This document shows, piece after piece, positions 35,839 through 44,994 of a stretch of 64,000 nucleotides of DNA. The stretch is from an uncultured Alistipes sp. Lineage in GTDB: Bacteria > Bacteroidota > Bacteroidia > Bacteroidales > UBA932. The notes under the pieces are model-generated. The model saw only the letters and a program-made list of their open reading frames with translations. It did no database searches and was not told where the DNA came from. The stretch's first letter is position 1; every line of letters starts with the position of its first letter. The stretch covers positions 46,236 through 110,235 of the forward strand of contig CABMPD010000008.1 in NCBI GenBank assembly GCA_902388455.1, read 5' to 3'. A program made the translations under genes and the position numbers.

Positions 35839-36630
35839 ATGGTACAGTTCAAGGATAAGACCCTGCTGATCACCGGCGGGGGCACAGGCATAGGCGAGGC
35901 GATCGCCTATCAGTTCGCACAGAGAGGTACTAACGTGATACTCACCGGTCTCGGGGAGGAGCAGCTGACGAAGGTCGAGGAGCGCTGCCGGCAGTACGGC
36001 GTGAAGGCCTGGCACCGTGAGGTCAACCTGGAGGACCCGGCTTCCATCGACGCTTTAATAGAATACGTGAACAGCCTCGGCCTGAAACCGGACTTCTTCG
36101 TCCTCAACGCCGGCATCTCCCAGAGGGCCCTGACCCTTGACTGCGACATCTCGATGGACCGCAAGCTGATGGAAATCAATTATTTCGGCGGAGTGTACAT
36201 CATCAAGAAATTCAAGGAGCACCTGAAAGCCGCCAAGGAGATCCACATCGCCGTGACCACCTCCATCTCCGGCCTCTTCGGATTCCCGCTCCGCTCGGCC
36301 TACTGCGCCTCGAAGCACGCCCTCTTCGGCTTCTACGAGTCCCTGGAGCTGGAGTACCCCAACATCAAGGTCACCTTCCTCATCCCGGGCCGCATCCGCA
36401 CCGAGATATCCAAGAGCGCCCTGCTCGCCTCCGGTGAGAAATTTGCCAAGATGGACCCCGGCCAGGCCAACGGCATGGACGTCACCAAGTGCGCTAAGGT
36501 AGCCCTGAAGGCCATCGCCCGCGAGAAGCACAAGAAGCTCATCGGCGGCAAGGAACTGCTCATGGCGTATTTCTACAAATACACCCCCTGGCTCTTCTAC
36601 ATCCTGGCCCGGAAAGTATCGGCTCATTAA
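35839..36630 (+). CDS. Short-chain dehydrogenase/reductase
   Basis: A 263-residue NAD(P)-dependent oxidoreductase. The nucleotide loop TGGGTGIGEA spans residues 12-21, NAG at 100-102, and the catalytic Ser (~152-154), Tyr165 and Lys169 (YCASK) are all present. The sequence PLRSAYCASKHALFGFYESL and the C-terminal extension resemble SDRs acting on lipids or steroids such as 7B members. The true substrate is unknown. ATG 35839 is chosen over a TTG at 35821 that lies next to the promoter. A VOC protein gene follows after 26 nt. Confidence 0.88.
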   Translation: MVQFKDKTLLITGGGTGIGEAIAYQFAQRGTNVILTGLGEEQLTKVEERCRQYGVKAWHREVNLEDPASIDALIEYVNSLGLKPDFFVLNAGISQRALTLDCDISMDRKLMEINYFGGVYIIKKFKEHLKAAKEIHIAVTTSISGLFGFPLRSAYCASKHALFGFYESLELEYPNIKVTFLIPGRIRTEISKSALLASGEKFAKMDPGQANGMDVTKCAKVALKAIAREKHKKLIGGKELLMAYFYKYTPWLFYILARKVSAH

Positions 36631-36656
36631 TCGGAAAATATAAAATCAAGGACAGT

Positions 36657-37730
36657 ATGGAAAAAATCATCTGTGGAATACAGCAGGTCGGCATCGGCGT
36701 GAGGAACGTCGCCGAGTCGTGGAAATGGTATAAGGACAATTTCGGATTCGACACCAAAATCTTCGGTGCGGAGGGCGTCGCAGAGCGGATGCTGCCCTAC
36801 ACCGGCGGCAAGCCGCAGCCCCGCTACGCGATTCTGGTGTACAATCTCCGCGGAGGCGCCGGCTTCGAGGTATGGGAGCCCCGCGGCAGGGAGCTGAACT
36901 ACGTGGCCTTCGAGCCCGCCCTCGGAGACCTCGGCATCCACGCCTGCAAGATCAAGTCCCGCGACGTGCAGGCAGCCTACGTGCAGCTGGGCAAGGCTCC
37001 CGGCGCCCGCATCCTTACCCCCGTGACCAGGAACCCCGCCGGCGGAGAGCATTTTTTCCTCTACGACCCCTGGAACAACCTCTTCGAGGTCGAGTCCGAC
37101 TCCTACGTCTTCCTCGATGAGGACAAGAACCTCGGCGGCGGCAACGGAGCAGTGCTCGGAGTCACCGACATGGACCGCTCCGTGAAATTCTATTCCACCC
37201 TGATGGACTACGACAAGGTTGAGTACGATGTGACCGGAGTACAGGCTGACCTGGAGGGTGTCCCCGGCAGCCAATATCCCCTGCGCCGTGTCCTCCTCTC
37301 CCGCAGCAAGCCTATCGAGGGCCCTCTGAGCGAGGTGATGGGCACCTCCCATATCGAGCTGGTGCAGCGCATACCGGAAGGTTTCGAGGTCCCCTCTCCC
37401 AAGAAGATATACGAAGGCCGCTACTGGGGTGACCCCGGCTTCATCCACCTCTGCTTCGACATCCGCAACATGGAGGCCATCCGCGAGTGCGCCGAGTCCC
37501 TGGGCCACAGCTTCGTCTGCGACGGCGGCCGCGACTTCAAGATGGGCGAGGCCGACGGGCATTTCACCTACGTGGAGGATCCGGACGGCACGCTGATAGA
37601 GTTCGTGGAGACCTTCAAGGTCCCGATTCTCAAGAAATGGGGCATCTACCTCCACCTCGAGCACCGCGACCCGCACAGGCAGCTGCCCCGCTACATGACC
37701 CGCGCCCTGCGTTTCCTGCGCTCGAAATAG
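36657..37730 (+). CDS. VOC-fold (glyoxalase/dioxygenase-like) protein, two domains
   Basis: A 357-residue protein made of two vicinal-oxygen-chelate domains. The first (~5-150) opens with GIGVRNVAESWKWYKDNFGF. The second (~165-325) has GVTDMDRSVKFYS, GFIHLCFDIRNM and HFTYVEDPDGTLIEFVET, in which a His and a Glu are candidate metal ligands. The fold hosts glyoxalases, epimerases and extradiol dioxygenases; I cannot choose between them. It is 26 nt after the SDR gene and probably co-transcribed. Confidence 0.8.
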   Translation: MEKIICGIQQVGIGVRNVAESWKWYKDNFGFDTKIFGAEGVAERMLPYTGGKPQPRYAILVYNLRGGAGFEVWEPRGRELNYVAFEPALGDLGIHACKIKSRDVQAAYVQLGKAPGARILTPVTRNPAGGEHFFLYDPWNNLFEVESDSYVFLDEDKNLGGGNGAVLGVTDMDRSVKFYSTLMDYDKVEYDVTGVQADLEGVPGSQYPLRRVLLSRSKPIEGPLSEVMGTSHIELVQRIPEGFEVPSPKKIYEGRYWGDPGFIHLCFDIRNMEAIRECAESLGHSFVCDGGRDFKMGEADGHFTYVEDPDGTLIEFVETFKVPILKKWGIYLHLEHRDPHRQLPRYMTRALRFLRSK

Positions 37731-37776
37731 CCGGAAGATACGATTTCAGGGGAGCACTCGAATTATTGAGACACTT

Positions 37777-37857
37777 AATAATCAAGCTATTACCATATAG
37801 CCTCGCTCCTGCACGACCGTCTTGACTGCGTTTCGGGAGCGAGGGTTATTTGATTAT
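37777..37857. repeat. Nested inverted repeat downstream of the VOC gene
   Basis: CCTCGCTCC (37801-37809) pairs with GGAGCGAGG (37836-37844). Outside it ATAATCAA (37778-37785) pairs with TTGATTAT (37850-37857). The fold could end the SDR-VOC transcript, though no strict T-run follows. Confidence 0.6.
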
Positions 37858-37924
37858 CAGCCCATTACGCAAACAGACTCTCCCCAAAAAGAATTAGTTG
37901 CGATACGCCTGAAAAACAAATAAA

Positions 37925-37956
37925 TTTGCTTTGTTTTCTATTTCTGCATATATTTG
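37925..37956 (+). promoter_or_regulatory. Promoter of rpsP-rimM
   Basis: TTTG 37925-37928, a 20-nt spacer and TATATTTG 37949-37956 match the Bacteroides consensus. The leader to the rpsP ATG is about 60 nt. Confidence 0.85.
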
Positions 37957-38021
37957 CGGGCCTTTTCTCGAGAAGATAAGGAGGTTTTAAATTATTAATT
38001 CACTAATAACCTGTAAGTACA

Positions 38022-38588
38022 ATGGCAGTTAAAATCCGTTTGGCACGCCACGGCAAGAAGAACCACGCTTTCTTCCACATCGTAGTAACCGACATCCGCT
38101 CACCCCGTGACGGACGTTACATCGAGCAGCTCGGCATCTACAACCCCAACACCAACCCCGCAACCATCAAGATCGACCACGAGAGAGCCCTCTACTGGCT
38201 CGGCACCGGTGCTCAGCCTTCTGACACCTGCCGCCGTATCCTCTCCTACGAGGGTATCCTCCTGAGGAAGCATCTCAACGGCGGTGTTGCAAAAGGTGCT
38301 ATCAGCCAGGAGATCGCCGACCAGAGGTGGAACGCATGGAAAGCCGAGAGAGACGCAAAGGTAGAGTCCAAGAAGCAGAATCTCAAGAAGACTGACAATG
38401 AGACCCGCCGCGAGCTCCTCAACGCCGAGGCTAAGGTAAACCAGGAGAGAGCAGAGGCCATCAGCAAGCGCAAAGCCGAAGAGGCTGCAGCCAAGGCAGA
38501 GGCAGAGGCTAAGGCAAAAGCCGAGGCTGAGGCCGCAGAGGCAGCAGCAAACGCTGAGACCGCAGAGGCAGCTCCTGCAGCAGAGTAA
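38022..38588 (+). CDS. rpsP: 30S ribosomal protein S16 with long C-terminal tail
   Basis: A 188-residue S16 protein of the small ribosomal subunit. The N-terminal ~80 residues are the universal domain ([47 protein letters not shown]). The remaining ~100 residues are an Ala/Glu/Lys-rich, helix-forming tail ending in [23 protein letters not shown] repeats. S16 is ~80-90 residues in most bacteria, but Bacteroidota commonly carry such a tail. A strong promoter lies upstream, and rimM follows after 7 nt. Confidence 0.97.
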   Translation: MAVKIRLARHGKKNHAFFHIVVTDIRSPRDGRYIEQLGIYNPNTNPATIKIDHERALYWLGTGAQPSDTCRRILSYEGILLRKHLNGGVAKGAISQEIADQRWNAWKAERDAKVESKKQNLKKTDNETRRELLNAEAKVNQERAEAISKRKAEEAAAKAEAEAKAKAEAEAAEAAANAETAEAAPAAE

Positions 38589-38595
38589 AGCGACA

Positions 38596-39132
38596 ATGCT
38601 TCCCGCGGAAGACACATTGCTGCCCGTCGGCAGGATAGTCAAGTCCTACGGCACTGAGGGAGAGGTGATGATCGCCTTCCAGGAGAATATTGCAGACTTA
38701 CTCAAGAAAAATGAACCGGTATGGCTGTTCTATGACGGCCTGCCGGTTCCTTTTTATATCACTTCGCTCCAGCCGAAGGGTCCCCGCAAGGCCGTCGTCC
38801 GCCTGGAGGACATCGACACGCTTGCAGATGCGGAGGAAGCCGCCGGCAAGGACATCTGGCTGGATCCAGCCGGTTATCCGGAACTCTCCGACACTGACGC
38901 ACACACCATCACTGAGGACGGACTCACTCTCGAGGATCTCATCGGATTCAGCCTGCTGGACCAGGACGGCCGCACTGCCGGCATCATCGGGGACATCCAG
39001 GACTTCTCCGGCAACATCTGTCTGGAGCTCACTGGCTCCGGGACCCTCGTCCCCTTCCACGACGACCTTATCATCGACATTGATATCGAAAAAAAGGCCC
39101 TCACCATATTCATCAGTGAAGGTCTGCTGTAA
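38596..39132 (+). CDS. rimM: Ribosome maturation factor RimM
   Basis: A 178-residue 16S rRNA processing factor that binds the 30S head. The N-terminal RimM domain (LPVGRIVKSYGTEGEVMI, residues ~10-27; LQPKGPRKAVVRLEDIDTLADAEEAAG) is followed by a PRC-barrel-like domain (LTLEDLIGFSLLDQDGRTAG, ~110-130; PFHDDLIIDIDIEKKALTI). The rpsP-rimM pairing is widely conserved. It converges with the phosphohexomutase gene 31 nt away. Confidence 0.94.
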   Translation: MLPAEDTLLPVGRIVKSYGTEGEVMIAFQENIADLLKKNEPVWLFYDGLPVPFYITSLQPKGPRKAVVRLEDIDTLADAEEAAGKDIWLDPAGYPELSDTDAHTITEDGLTLEDLIGFSLLDQDGRTAGIIGDIQDFSGNICLELTGSGTLVPFHDDLIIDIDIEKKALTIFISEGLL

Positions 39133-39163
39133 TCCTACTCGCGTTTCCGGGAAACGTCCGGCG

Positions 39164-40567
39164 TTACTCGAAACGCTTTATGATTTCCCTGGCCTGAGCG
39201 ACTTTCTCGGCCAGCAGGTCAGGCGAAGAGGCCTCGCAGATGAAGCGCAGGTAGGGCTCGGTGTTGGACGGACGGATGTTCAGCCACCACTGCGGGAACT
39301 CCACGCGGTAGCCGTCGAAGTCCATCAGGGCCGAAGGTTTCTCCCCGGAGGTAAAATGCTTCAGCACAGCCTCCATCGCGACCGGCTTGTCCTCCACCCG
39401 GAAATTGATCTCCCCCGAGTTGCAGTAACGGGAGATGCCGGCGATAAGCTGCGACAGACTGCGGCCGCGGCGTTTCAGCTCCGCCACTATGTCCAGAATG
39501 ATGAGCGAGGCCATGATGCCGCTGTCCGAGTAGAAGAAGTCCTTGAAATAGTAGTGACCGGCCAGCTCGCCTCCGAACAGACCGTCTATCTCACGGAGCC
39601 TTGGAGCCGCGTATGCCCGGCCGACCCGCCATGTGTGCATCTCCACTCCCATCGGCGCAAGGTACTCTCCTACCGCCTTGGAGCTGCGGATATCCTGCAG
39701 AGCCCGCACCCCGGAAATCTTGCCGGCGGCCCTAAGGGCAGCTCTCTCCCTGGCAGCAGGACTTGTCCCCGTACCCTCCATGAAGAAATGCCCCATAAGC
39801 GCAATCATCAGGTCCGGCGAGATGAACTCTCCCCTCTCATCCACGAACATCACCCGGTCCGCATCCCCGTCGTAGATGAGCCCGATGTCGCAGCCGTGGT
39901 TCCTGACATACTCCCGCAGCATGGCGGTATTCTCAGGCACCAGGGGATTGGGCTCGTGATTTGGGAAAGAGCCGTCGGGGGTATCGCAGATGTACTCCAC
40001 CGTAGAGGGAAGCAGGTCCTTGACGAAGAGGGCGGACATGCCGTTGGAGAGGTCCGCGCATATCCTGAGTCCCGAATAATCCCCGACATAGCGCCTCTGA
40101 AATGCCAGATACTCATCCCGCAGGTCAAGCGGAATCACTTTGCCGCGGGCAGCCTCCTCCACCGGGATACACGGACGCCCCTCGAGAATCCATTTCTCGA
40201 TGGTGCCCAGGCCGGTATCATAGCCCACCGGCAGGGCGTTCTCCCGGGAAACCTTCAGGCCGTTGTCATCCTTGGGGTTATGCGAGGCGGTTATCTGGAC
40301 CGAGGCACTGAAGCCCTTGGCGGCCGTAGCATAATAGACGTACGGTGTGGTGGCCAGGCCCAGGTCGTACACGTCTGCTCCTGCATCGGTCAGCCCTTTC
40401 AGCAGGGCAGCGTGCAGCTCCGGGGAGGACAGGCGCATGTCCCGCCCTACTGCCACCTTGCGGCAGCCCAGGAGTTCCGGCAGGAAATATCCGACCTTAT
40501 AGACCGTGTCGCGGTCGAAGTCCACGTTCCAGCGCCCGCGGATATCGTATGCATGAAACGCTCCCAT
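39164..40567 (-). CDS. Phosphomannomutase/phosphoglucomutase
   Basis: A 467-residue alpha-D-phosphohexomutase interconverting hexose 6- and 1-phosphates for polysaccharide and LPS precursors. The phosphoserine loop is TASHNPKDDNGLK (~93-105), the Mg2+ loop IYDGDADRVMFVDERGE (~223-239), the sugar-specificity loop GGELAGHYYFKD (~305), and the phosphate-binding end RPSNTEPYLRF. Mannose versus glucose preference is not decided by sequence reading alone. The start overlaps the def stop by one nucleotide (TAATG), so translation is coupled. Confidence 0.93.
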   Translation of the reverse strand: MGAFHAYDIRGRWNVDFDRDTVYKVGYFLPELLGCRKVAVGRDMRLSSPELHAALLKGLTDAGADVYDLGLATTPYVYYATAAKGFSASVQITASHNPKDDNGLKVSRENALPVGYDTGLGTIEKWILEGRPCIPVEEAARGKVIPLDLRDEYLAFQRRYVGDYSGLRICADLSNGMSALFVKDLLPSTVEYICDTPDGSFPNHEPNPLVPENTAMLREYVRNHGCDIGLIYDGDADRVMFVDERGEFISPDLMIALMGHFFMEGTGTSPAARERAALRAAGKISGVRALQDIRSSKAVGEYLAPMGVEMHTWRVGRAYAAPRLREIDGLFGGELAGHYYFKDFFYSDSGIMASLIILDIVAELKRRGRSLSQLIAGISRYCNSGEINFRVEDKPVAMEAVLKHFTSGEKPSALMDFDGYRVEFPQWWLNIRPSNTEPYLRFICEASSPDLLAEKVAQAREIIKRFE

Positions 40568-41130
40568 TATCTTTCGAGCTTGGTTTTGTAAGCGGTGCGG
40601 GCCTTGCCCTTGGCGATATTGTGGAGCTTGGCTGCTATCATCTTGCGGCGGATGGGCGCCACGCGGTCCACGAACAGATGACCGCCCAGATGGTCCATCT
40701 CGTGCTGCACCATACGGCAGGCAAACTCGTCCAGTTCCTCCTCCACTACATTGAGGTCAGCATCGTAGTAACGCACCTTCATCTTCTTGGGACGCACCAC
40801 GTTGCAGTGGATGTCGGGCACACTGAGACAGCCCTCGCTGTAGTCGGCGGTCTCGTCACTCTCCTCGAGCACTTCAGGATTGATCATTGCCCGCCTGAAT
40901 CCCTTGAGATAGGGGTAGACGTCCGCAATGTCGTTGCCGTCCACCACGAGTATCCTGCGGCTGTCCCCCACCTGAGGTGCCGCGAGTCCCACGCCGTCGG
41001 CGTGCTTCATCGTCTCGAACATGTCGTCTATGTACTTGCGGAGCTCCTCCTTGTCCGCTTTCTCCACATCCACCTCCTCAGCCACTTCCCTGAGCACTTC
41101 GGAGCCATATACATAAATAGGTAGTATCAT
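40567..41130 (-). CDS. def: Peptide deformylase
   Basis: Removes the formyl group from nascent N-formylmethionine. The 187-residue enzyme has all three motifs: GVGLAAPQVG (46-55), EGCLSVP with metal ligand Cys101, and QHEMDHLGGHLF with His143/Glu144/His147. It lies 41 nt downstream of ruvX and overlaps the phosphohexomutase start. Confidence 0.97.
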   Translation of the reverse strand: MILPIYVYGSEVLREVAEEVDVEKADKEELRKYIDDMFETMKHADGVGLAAPQVGDSRRILVVDGNDIADVYPYLKGFRRAMINPEVLEESDETADYSEGCLSVPDIHCNVVRPKKMKVRYYDADLNVVEEELDEFACRMVQHEMDHLGGHLFVDRVAPIRRKMIAAKLHNIAKGKARTAYKTKLER

Positions 41131-41171
41131 CGCGTTTTACGTTTTTATATTTTTTCAAAAATTTTAATTTC

Positions 41172-41585
41172 TCATTTTTTCCTGTCCAGATACGACTGCA
41201 GGATTATGGCCGCGCTTATCTTGTCCACCACCGACTTGTCCCGCCGGTCCATTTTCTTCATCCCCCCGTCTATCATCGCCCTGTGCGCCAGCACGGAGGT
41301 GAAGCGCTCGTCCTCAAGCTCCACCGGGATGCCGGGGAAACTCTTCCGGAGCCGTCCGAGGAACTCCTGCACATACTGTGCCGCCTCCGCCGGGGTATTG
41401 TCCAGGTTCATGGGCCACCCCACGACAAAGAGAGATATGCCCTCCCCCCCAGCATAATTTTTGAGATATTCGATTATCTTTGCAGGCGGAACTGTGTCCA
41501 GGGGGGACGCGAACATGCCGAGCGGGTCAGAGACCGCAAGCCCGATCCGCTTTTTGCCGTAGTCTATGCCTATGATCCGGTTCAT
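41172..41585 (-). CDS. ruvX: Holliday junction resolvase-like RuvX/YqgF
   Basis: A 137-residue RNase H-fold nuclease linked to 16S rRNA 5'-end maturation and possibly junction resolution. The motifs are GIDYGKKRIGLAVSDPLGMFASP (residues 5-27) with catalytic Asp7, VVGWPMNLDNTPAEAA (~54-69), ELEDERFTSVLA (~90) and KSVVDKISAAIILQSYLD with a C-terminal Asp. It heads the ruvX-def-phosphohexomutase unit and diverges from the M23 gene with only 25 nt between them. Confidence 0.93.
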   Translation of the reverse strand: MNRIIGIDYGKKRIGLAVSDPLGMFASPLDTVPPAKIIEYLKNYAGGEGISLFVVGWPMNLDNTPAEAAQYVQEFLGRLRKSFPGIPVELEDERFTSVLAHRAMIDGGMKKMDRRDKSVVDKISAAIILQSYLDRKK

Positions 41586-41610
41586 CCTGCAAATTTAGTC
41601 AATTATAAGT

Positions 41611-42474
41611 ATGTCCGAAAAAAATAAAGACACAAAAAAGAAGCAGCCCGACAGGAAATACCTGTTCGCCGTCCTCGACGACGACACTCACGACTTCCGC
41701 TTCATCATACGCGGAACCAAGCACGCCGCTGTCTTTGCTGTCGCCGGTTCCGTGGCCCTGATCTGCATCATTACATTCTGCCTCGTGGCATTCTCCCCAC
41801 TGAAAAGAGTTCTTCCCGGATATCCCTCATACACGACCCAGAGAGAAGCCGTAGAAAATGCAGCCATGGTCGACTCTCTCGAGACCCGTATGCGCATCAT
41901 GACCCTACAGCTGACCAACATCCGCAGGATCATTGCCGGAGAGTCCCCTCTGCCGCTCGACAGCCTTCTTTCCAGAGGAGGCATCAAGAGCGCAGAGACG
42001 GCAGCCGAAGCCATGGACCGCAGCGCAGACTCCATAATCCGGGAGAGAATAGACTCCATTGAGAAATACAACCTGCACCCGTCCAATGCCGAACCTCAGT
42101 TGGAGGGCCTGATATTCTTTCCTCCCGTCAAAGGAATTGTCACTGAAAGCTACAGCCCCGCAAAAGGCCATCCGTTCATAGACATAGCCGTACAGAACAA
42201 CAGCGCCGTATGCTCTGTCCTGGACGGTACGGTTATTGCTGCATACTGGACGGACGAGACCGGCTACAACATTCAGATTCAACACAGCAATGACTTGGTA
42301 TCCATCTACAAGCACAACACCAAGCTATTGAAAAAAACGGGAGACAAAGTCAGCGCAGGCACTACCATCGCCCTGGCCGGAGACGAAGGCAGCATCAGTA
42401 CCGGCCCTCACCTGCATTTTGAGCTATGGCACAGAGGGGAACCGGTAAACCCGGCACTGTACATTAATTTTTAG
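41611..42474 (+). CDS. M23 family metallopeptidase, membrane anchored
   Basis: A 287-residue envelope protein of the LytM/M23 class, which cuts or helps remodel peptidoglycan. A single membrane segment lies at ~35-58, followed by a coiled-coil-like stretch (~75-110). The peptidase domain (~170-287) keeps the zinc ligands: His and Asp in GHPFIDIAV and HLH in TGPHLHFELW. Active enzyme is therefore plausible. It is 6 nt before dxr, in a M23-dxr-rseP-DUF4837 unit that is familiar in Bacteroidota. Confidence 0.92.
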   Translation: MSEKNKDTKKKQPDRKYLFAVLDDDTHDFRFIIRGTKHAAVFAVAGSVALICIITFCLVAFSPLKRVLPGYPSYTTQREAVENAAMVDSLETRMRIMTLQLTNIRRIIAGESPLPLDSLLSRGGIKSAETAAEAMDRSADSIIRERIDSIEKYNLHPSNAEPQLEGLIFFPPVKGIVTESYSPAKGHPFIDIAVQNNSAVCSVLDGTVIAAYWTDETGYNIQIQHSNDLVSIYKHNTKLLKKTGDKVSAGTTIALAGDEGSISTGPHLHFELWHRGEPVNPALYINF

Positions 42475-42479
42475 AATTT

Positions 42480-43640
42480 ATGGAAAAAAGAAGAATTGCT
42501 ATACTCGGTTCCACCGGCTCCATAGGCATTCAGGCCCTGGATGTAGTAAGAGAGCATAGGGAACTTTTCGATGTCCAGCTGCTGACGGCAGGAAACAACT
42601 CCAGACTGCTCATCCAGCAGGCTGTAGAATTTGACGCAGCCAGTGTGATAATTGCCAACGAGGACCTGTACGCAGAGGTATCAGAAGCCCTTACACCTCA
42701 CGGAATCAATGTTTTCGCAGGCATGGACTCCATAATAGACGCCATGTCCACGTCAGGGAACATAGATATGGTACTCTCGGCCATGGTGGGTTTCCGCGGG
42801 CTGGAGCCAACACTGGCAGCTCTCCGTTCCGGAAAAACGGTAGCAATAGCCAACAAGGAACCGCTCGTGGCTGCCGGCAGAATAGTCATGCAGACAGCCC
42901 TCGAGCACAACGCAGCCATCCTTCCTGTTGACTCCGAGCACTCAGCGATCTTCCAGTCCCTCCAAGGAGAGCATTCTCCTATTGAAAGAATATATCTCAC
43001 CGCTTCGGGCGGTCCATTTCTGCGGACTCCGGCCCATGAGCTGAAGAATGTAACAGTAGCGGAAGCTGTCAATCACCCCAGATGGAAGATGGGCCGCAAG
43101 ATCACTGTAGACTCCTCTACTCTTATGAACAAAGGGTTTGAGGTAATCGAGGCATGCTGGCTTTTCGGAGTGGACATCTCGCAGGTGACTGTTGTCATCC
43201 ATCCTCAGTCAGTAATACACAGCATGGTTGCCTTCCGTGACGGAGCAGTCATAGGCCAGATGAGCCTGCCGGACATGAGACTGCCGATACAGTATGCGCT
43301 GACATATCCAGAACGGCTACATCTGGATATTCCCCGCCTGGACTTCTACAAACTTGGAGGATTTACGTTCTCCGAGCCGGACATGGACAAGTTCCCCTGC
43401 CTGAGAATTGCCCTGGAGGCAATGAGACGGGGAGGCAACATCCCCTGCGCCATGAATGCGGCAAATGAAGTGGCGGTAGCCGCATTCCTGGATGAGCGGA
43501 TACGCTTCACGGATATTCCCGCCATTGTCTCCCGCTCCATAGACAAGTGCAGCTTCATCAAGGAACCGGACCTTAACGCCGTCATAGACACGGACAGAGC
43601 CGTAAGAGAATTTGCCTCAACCCTCATACCCAAACGATAA
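42480..43640 (+). CDS. dxr: 1-deoxy-D-xylulose-5-phosphate reductoisomerase
   Basis: Makes methylerythritol 4-phosphate in the MEP isoprenoid pathway, using NADPH. The 386-residue protein starts with the nucleotide loop ILGSTGSIGIQALDV (8-22). It has VAIANKEPLVAAG (~120), the metal site VDSEHSAIFQSLQGE (~147-161), SGGPF and HPRWKMGRKITVDSSTLMNKGFEVIEA (split over ~194-220), and IHPQSVIHSMV. All key residues are present. Its stop overlaps the rseP start as TAATG. MEP output feeds menaquinone tails and MiaA substrate. Confidence 0.97.
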   Translation: MEKRRIAILGSTGSIGIQALDVVREHRELFDVQLLTAGNNSRLLIQQAVEFDAASVIIANEDLYAEVSEALTPHGINVFAGMDSIIDAMSTSGNIDMVLSAMVGFRGLEPTLAALRSGKTVAIANKEPLVAAGRIVMQTALEHNAAILPVDSEHSAIFQSLQGEHSPIERIYLTASGGPFLRTPAHELKNVTVAEAVNHPRWKMGRKITVDSSTLMNKGFEVIEACWLFGVDISQVTVVIHPQSVIHSMVAFRDGAVIGQMSLPDMRLPIQYALTYPERLHLDIPRLDFYKLGGFTFSEPDMDKFPCLRIALEAMRRGGNIPCAMNAANEVAVAAFLDERIRFTDIPAIVSRSIDKCSFIKEPDLNAVIDTDRAVREFASTLIPKR

Positions 43641-44959
43641 TGGACGTCATTCTAAAAATCATACAAGTCATACTATCGCTGTCCCTTCTGGTTCTGGTAC
43701 ATGAGTTCGGGCACTATATCACCGCCAGAATATTCCGGATAAGGGTGGAGAAATTCTATCTTTTCTTTCCCCCTGCCATATTCAAGTTCAAGCCAAAAGG
43801 CAGTGACACTGAGTTCGGCATAGGCTGCATACCCCTCGGAGGCTTCTGCAAGATATCCGGCATGATAGACGAGTCCATGGACACCGAAGCCATGAAAAAG
43901 CCGCCCCAGCCCTGGGAGCTCCGCTCGCGTCCGGCCTGGCAGAGACTCATAGTCATGGCAGGAGGCGTGATAATGAACGTCATTCTGGCCATCGTCCTGT
44001 ACATAGCCATCCTCTTCACATGGGGCGAGCAATACGTCCGGACATCCGATGCAGTCTACGGCATAGAAGTGAGCCCTCTGGCCAGAGAAATAGGTTTCTG
44101 CGACGGAGACCGCATACTGGCGTTCGATGGGAAACCGGCGCCGGATAATTTTTCAGAAATACAGGTAGACATGCTCCGCGAGCAAATCAGCCGTGTCACA
44201 GTCCTGCGCGGAGATGATACCGTGGACATAGCCATCGATCCCGAATACATGCCCGCCATGCTCAACACGCCGGGGATGTTCGGCATCCGCCTGCCGATAC
44301 TCGTCGGAGGTCTTCCGGACTCCTCCATCAACGCAGGCGCAGATCTTCTGACAGGCGACAAGTTTCTGAGCGCCGCAGGCAGACCGGTCACATACTACCA
44401 GGACCTGCAGGCAGTTCTGGCCGACAACGCAGGAAAGACTGTCGACCTCCGGCTGCTGCGCGGAAACGATACTGTATGTGTACCTGTGAAAGTAGGTGCC
44501 GACGGTAAGATGGGCGTACTGCTGCAAAGAGACGTATCTGGAATCAACATCACCAGGCGTGAGTACAGTCTGTTGGAAGCAATTCCCGCAGGATTTCTAC
44601 TGACGTTCACCAACATAGGTCATTATATCAAAGAACTTGGACTGATATTTTCCCCTCAGACCGAAGCCTATAAGTCCGTAGGCAGCTTCATCACCATCGG
44701 CAGCATCTTCCCCTCAAGCTGGGACTGGCAGGTATTCTGGAACATTACCGCCCTGCTCTCCATCATGCTGGCCGTCATGAACCTGCTGCCTATCCCCGCC
44801 CTTGACGGAGGTCACATACTGTTCTTGATATATGAGATGATAACAGGGCGTAAACCGTCCGACCGCTTTATGGAAGTCGCACAGATGATCGGAATGTTCC
44901 TGTTGCTTATGATCATGGTTCTGGCTTTCGGCAATGATATAATGCGGCTGCTCAGATAA
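43640..44959 (+). CDS. rseP: RIP site-2 metalloprotease RseP
   Basis: A 439-residue intramembrane zinc protease. The first helix carries LVHEFGHYITAR with ligands His21 and His25 and catalytic Glu22. Two PDZ-like regions (~130-215 and ~220-300) sit on the outer face, and the last helices hold NLLPIPALDGGHILF with the third ligand Asp. It cleaves anti-sigma factors or leftover signal peptides. No anti-sigma gene is adjacent. Gene order with dxr is conserved in the phylum. Confidence 0.94.
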   Translation: MDVILKIIQVILSLSLLVLVHEFGHYITARIFRIRVEKFYLFFPPAIFKFKPKGSDTEFGIGCIPLGGFCKISGMIDESMDTEAMKKPPQPWELRSRPAWQRLIVMAGGVIMNVILAIVLYIAILFTWGEQYVRTSDAVYGIEVSPLAREIGFCDGDRILAFDGKPAPDNFSEIQVDMLREQISRVTVLRGDDTVDIAIDPEYMPAMLNTPGMFGIRLPILVGGLPDSSINAGADLLTGDKFLSAAGRPVTYYQDLQAVLADNAGKTVDLRLLRGNDTVCVPVKVGADGKMGVLLQRDVSGINITRREYSLLEAIPAGFLLTFTNIGHYIKELGLIFSPQTEAYKSVGSFITIGSIFPSSWDWQVFWNITALLSIMLAVMNLLPIPALDGGHILFLIYEMITGRKPSDRFMEVAQMIGMFLLLMIMVLAFGNDIMRLLR

Positions 44960-44994
44960 CCGAAAAAATTTATTCACACCTTAATATAAAGAAT

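Noticed and set aside
38690..40591. A 633-codon open frame on the plus strand
   Set aside because: It runs antisense to the phosphohexomutase and out of frame through rimM, both of which have full family motifs. Long antisense frames are expected in this GC-rich DNA.
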